From Diplolepis rosae (Eukaryota; Arthropoda; Insecta; Hymenoptera; Diplolepididae), in the NCBI GenBank assembly GCA_030998225.1, contig JAPYXD010000753.1:1922001-1986000 (forward strand): a stretch of 64,000 nt of DNA, read 5' to 3'. The first letter of the stretch is position 1. Each line of letters opens with the position of its first letter. Below are positions 60,050 to 64,000 of this stretch, piece by piece. Position numbers and translations under genes: made by a program. The notes beneath the pieces were generated by a model. It did no database searches. It had not been told where the DNA came from and saw only the letters and a program-made list of their open reading frames with translations.

Positions 60050-62770
60050 CAACTAAGAAAAAATAAAGTTTATTTTGCAACCCTGCTGGGAGTAAAAAGA
60101 TAGAAATCTTATTCTTTTGAATCTTTATTATAGAAAAAGATAGAGATAATTTATCCAATTCTATATCTTTTTCATTCTAAATTCACGTTTATCTTACTTA
60201 ATCTTCCCTTTTCTAACTCATTCTATTCTTTATCTATTCGCGTGAATCTTTTTCTATCTTCTTGCCAATCTAGGTCTGTGGCTATCTTTTCCAATCACCT
60301 GATCTCTATCTTATCCAATCCTTCATCAATCCACCTTAATCTTTTTCTATCACTTCTTCAATCTAAATTCATGTTTATCTTTTTCAATCTCCCCTTTTCT
60401 ATCTCATTCTATTCTACATCTATCAACGTCAATCTTTTTCTATCTGTTTGTTAATCTTAATAACACGCCTATCTTTTTCAACCTCCCATTTTCTATCTCA
60501 TTCTATCCTTCATCTATCAACGTCAATCTTTTTCTACCCCTTAGTCAAGCACAATACGCGTCTATCTTTTTCTATCTATTCTTCTCTATCTCATTTTATC
60601 CTTCGTCTATCAGCGTTAATTTTTTTCTATCTTTTTGTTAATCTTAATTCACGTCTATCTTCTTCAATCTTCCGTCTCTATCTCATTTTATCCTTCATCT
60701 ATCAACGTCAATCTTCTTCTATCTCTTAGTCAATCACAATACACGTCTATCTTTTTCTATCTATTCTTCTCTATCTCATTTTATCCTTCATCTATCAAAG
60801 TCAATCTTTTTCTATCCCTTAGTCAAGCACAATACACGTCTATCTTTTTCAACCTCCCATTTTCTATCTCATTTTATCCTTCATCTATCAACGTCAATCT
60901 TTTTCTACCCCTTAGTCAAGCACAATACGCGTCTATCTTTTTCTATCTATTCTCCTCTATTTCATTTTATCCTTCGTCTATCAGCGTTAATTTTTTTCTA
61001 TCTTTTTGTTAATCTTAATTCACGTCTATCTTCTTCAATCTTCCGTCTCTATCTTATTTTATCCTTCATCTATCAAAGTCAATCTTTTTCTATCTGTTTG
61101 TTAATCTTAATTCACGCCTATCTATTTCAATCTTCCGTCTCTATCTCATTTTATCCTTCATCTATCAAAGTCAATCTTTATCTATCCCTTAGTCAAGCAC
61201 AATACACGTCTATCTCTTTCAACCTCCCATTTTCTATCTCATTATATCCTTCATCTATCAACGTCAATCTTTTTCTACCCCTTAGTCAAGAACAATACGC
61301 GTCTATATTTTTCTATCTATTCTTCTCTATCTCATTTTATCCTTCGTCTATCAAGGTTAATTTTTTTCTATCTTTTTGTTAATCTTAATTCACGTCCATC
61401 TTCTTCAATCTTCCGTCTCTATCTCATTTTATCCTTCATCTATCAAAGTCAATCTTTTTCTATCTGTTTGTTAATCTTAATTCACGTCTATCTTCTTCAA
61501 TCTTCCCGTCTCTATCTCATTCTATCCTTCATCTATCAACGTCAATCTTTTTCTACCCCTTAGTCAAGCACAATACACGTCTATCTTTTTCTATCTATTC
61601 TTCTCTATCTCATTTTATCCTTCATCTATCAAAGTCAATCTTTTTCTATCTGTTTGTTAATCTTAATTCACGTCTATCTTCTTCAATCTTCCCGTCTCTA
61701 TCTCATTCTATCCTTCATCTATCAACGTCAATCTTCTTCTATCTCTTAGTCAATCACAATACACGTCTATCTTTTTCTATCTATTCTTCTCTATCTCATT
61801 TTATCCTTCATCTATCAAAGTCAATCTTTTTCTATCTGTTTGTTAATCTTAATTCACGCCTATCTATTTCAAACTCCCATTTTCTATCTCATTCTATCCT
61901 TCATCTATCAACGTCAATCTTTTTCTATCCCTTATTCAAGCACAATACACGTCTATCTTTTTCTATATATTCTTCTCTATCTCATTTTACCCTTCGTCTA
62001 TCAGTGTCAATTTTTTTCTATCTTTTTGTTTATCTTAATTCACGTCTATCTTCTTGAATCTCTCCTTTTCTATCTCATTCTATCCTTCATCTATCAACGT
62101 CAATCTTTTTCTACCCCTTAGTCAAGCACAATACACGTCTATCTTTTTCTATCTATTCTCCTCTATTTCATTTTATCATTCATCTATCAAAGTCAATTTT
62201 TTTCTATCTCTTTGTTACTCTTAATTCACGCTTATCTTCTTGAATCTACCCTTTTCTATCTCATTCTATCCTTCATCTATCAATGTCAATTTTTTTCTTT
62301 CTTCTTGCCAATCTAGTCGATGCCTATCTCTCCCTATCACGCATTTTGAACTCTCTTTCTATCTCCCATCATCTTTCCTTAATACAAAAGAAGATCAGTC
62401 CACGACTAAGATATTTTGTATTCTTTTTCTATAAGGGTGATTATATTATATGGCCAATATGGGGAGATAAATGAGGGATAGAAAAAGATACAAGTGTTCG
62501 ATCACGAAAGATAGAGAAAAAGATAGATACTACTTCAGTCGGCGGATAGACTAAGGAATAGGAAAATATAGATATTACCAGACATAGGGATAGAAAAAGA
62601 TAAATATTCAAGGCCACTCTGGATAAGTGCGGAGATAGAAAAAGATAGAATTTTGGGGATGCAAAGTGATGGGTTAGGAGAGATAGAAATCTTTTATCTT
62701 TTCCAATCCCTCAGTTCCTATCTTTTTGAATCTTTTTACTCACAGCAGGAGGCAATAAATAAAATAAAAT
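60050..62770. mobile_element. Minisatellite-bearing element with inverted ends
   Basis: The left end (about 60065-60110; TTTTGCAACCCTGCTGGGAG then TAAAAAGATAG) is mirrored at the right end (about 62705-62765; CTTTTTACTCACAGCAGGAG). Between them a long pyrimidine-strand tandem array (60240-62330) is followed by a short purine-strand segment (about 62470-62690; GATAGAAAAAGATA repeats) that is its inverse. The whole region is thus a lopsided foldback. No transposase is seen. Calling it mobile is an inference from the paired ends. Confidence 0.55.
60240..62330. repeat. About 92-bp tandem minisatellite, about 22 copies
   Basis: The landmark CATCTATCAACGTCAATCTT (with variants such as CGTCTATCAGCGTTAATTTT) recurs about every 91-95 bp from roughly 60412 to 62268. 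Two or three unit variants alternate (ending CCCCTTAGTCAAGCAC or CTGTTTGTTAATCTTAAT), hinting at a higher-order repeat of two to three units. Each unit is rich in TCTATC. The open frames here are by-products of the repeat. Confidence 0.92.
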
Positions 62771-64000
62771 AATAAAATGCACTTTATGACCCGCTAGTAG
62801 AAAAATTAATTTTCGATTTCTCCATTATAAAAAATTGTCAAGCATGGTTAAAAATGTTCCTGCATTGTTTTGAATTATTACTTGAATAAAAAAGCGATGT
62901 AAAATAAACAAGAATGAATTGGAACAGTCTTGCTGAGATGAAAATACGATATAAAATAGAGCTTTTCGTTGAGAATGAAAAAACTTGGAAGTAGAGAAAC
63001 ATTACCAAGTGCCGATCCTCCAAGAAAGAGTAGCTCAGCGAAGTGGCAGGCACTGTCATCACTACTGTAAATCATGGGAAACCATAATACGTGATATGAC
63101 AACATAATATATCAAAATACACGGATATCTTCAAGACAGACGCCAACCTATTAAAAAAAAAGGATGAACGAAAGAATGAATCCAATGGTGCTTTTTTCAT
63201 GAACGCGGGACTAGTTGTGATCTGAAAGTCGCGCTCTTAAAAATCTTTTTGCTCTTCTATTATCTGCCTTTGTTCGTCAGAGATATTTTGTTCGACTTCT
63301 TCAGATCTTATTGACAAATTTATCTCAATTTTCAGAAAAACTCTTCGTTTTGGAAAAAATATTCACGTCGCAATTGAAATCAATATCGAAGATTAGACTC
63401 GAGATCTGTCGTTATCTTTTTCTCTCATTTCGTTGCGCGAAAGTATTTGCGCTTGTCAAATGATCATTACAACGGGCAACGGGATGACGGGCATCGGGTT
63501 TAATTCGTTAAGTGGATTTTTGATTCGGTTGGATTGGAGAAAGACAGACACAAGGTTTGGTTGGGTCATTGAAGAGTAATTGGTAGGTTGTTAAGACGGC
63601 AGTACAGACGCAGACAAAGGATGATGGGAAGAAAGGCTTCGGGTTCGTTTCTTTTATTTTTTTTTTCATCACGTAATTAACAGTCCGACATTTGCCGATT
63701 GTTAATTTTTTTTATCTCTTTACAAACAAATTCACCGATCGCGTCATGAGTGATTTTTCTTTCCACATAATTGTCTACATACTTTGGTAATCAGGAAAAA
63801 AAAAGAGACAAAAAATATCAAGTGTTCTGATGATCAAGTCGACGGTGTGTATTAGATTGTCCATCAAAGTATCCAAATGTAATTAATTATAGTCAAGATT
63901 GATTGATCAGTTTCTAATTTATTTTAAAACTGTTGAAAATAGATAAATTAGAATTTCTTAAATGATACTAAGATCGGCAAGCTAGTGTGTATGGATGCTA

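Larger units (their letters stand above)
57084..64000 (-). other. Teneurin intron (runs off the window)
   Basis: No further teneurin exon was found up to the right edge, so at least 6.9 kb of intron separates the 57083 exon from the next upstream one. The intron carries a 620-bp palindrome and a 2.7-kb minisatellite block (separate entries). The last 1.2 kb is unremarkable AT-rich sequence. Confidence 0.6.

Noticed and set aside
60448..62434. Several Ser/Phe/Ile-rich open frames on the plus strand
   Set aside because: They are translations of the 92-bp tandem repeat in rotating frames, not genes.

Overview
This is a 64-kb AT-rich piece of an insect nuclear genome. Genes are split into short exons with GT-AG introns, and several protein families are restricted to animals. 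A parasitoid or other hymenopteran is my best guess, because the phosphatase gene at the left edge resembles the venom acid phosphatase family, but the sequence alone does not settle the order. There is no bacterial or viral gene and no CRISPR array. Exon models were built by hand from splice signals, reading-frame continuity and family recognition.

Layout, left to right. A roughly 245-bp satellite-like tandem repeat (1-1100) abuts a partial histidine acid phosphatase gene on the minus strand (1107-1914). TMEM39, an ER membrane protein, lies on the plus strand (4437-7230). An R7-family RGS protein with DEP, GGL and RGS domains is on the minus strand (8376-13475). After about 5 kb with no supported gene come a small winged-helix-like protein (18467-18899, minus) and a long OSBP-related protein of the ORP5/8 type (21899-28702, minus). 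Proteasome subunit alpha-1 (30847-32628, plus) is convergent with lipoyl synthase (32862-34784, minus). BRAP (RING / ZnF-UBP) and a tetraspanin follow on the plus strand (39177-41600; 42124-43509). The 3' half of a teneurin gene (49259-57083, minus) ends the gene content; its upstream exons lie beyond the right edge and the remaining 7 kb is intron.

The genes are ordinary housekeeping and neuronal genes and do not form a pathway. The unusual content is a set of foldback (inverted-repeat) elements. The largest (35013-38912) has 730-bp arms and a 9-bp target duplication. It sits exactly between the divergent genes for lipoyl synthase and BRAP, and its right arm was later split by a 1.13-kb solo LTR. 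Others are a TTAA-flanked 666-bp foldback in an RGS intron, a 620-bp near-perfect palindrome and a 2.7-kb block of about 92-bp minisatellite repeats with inverted ends (both in the teneurin intron), and smaller foldbacks at 3.1-3.7 kb and 9.3-9.6 kb. I did not find a new enzymatic or defence system. The best candidates for something undescribed are these mobile and repeat structures.
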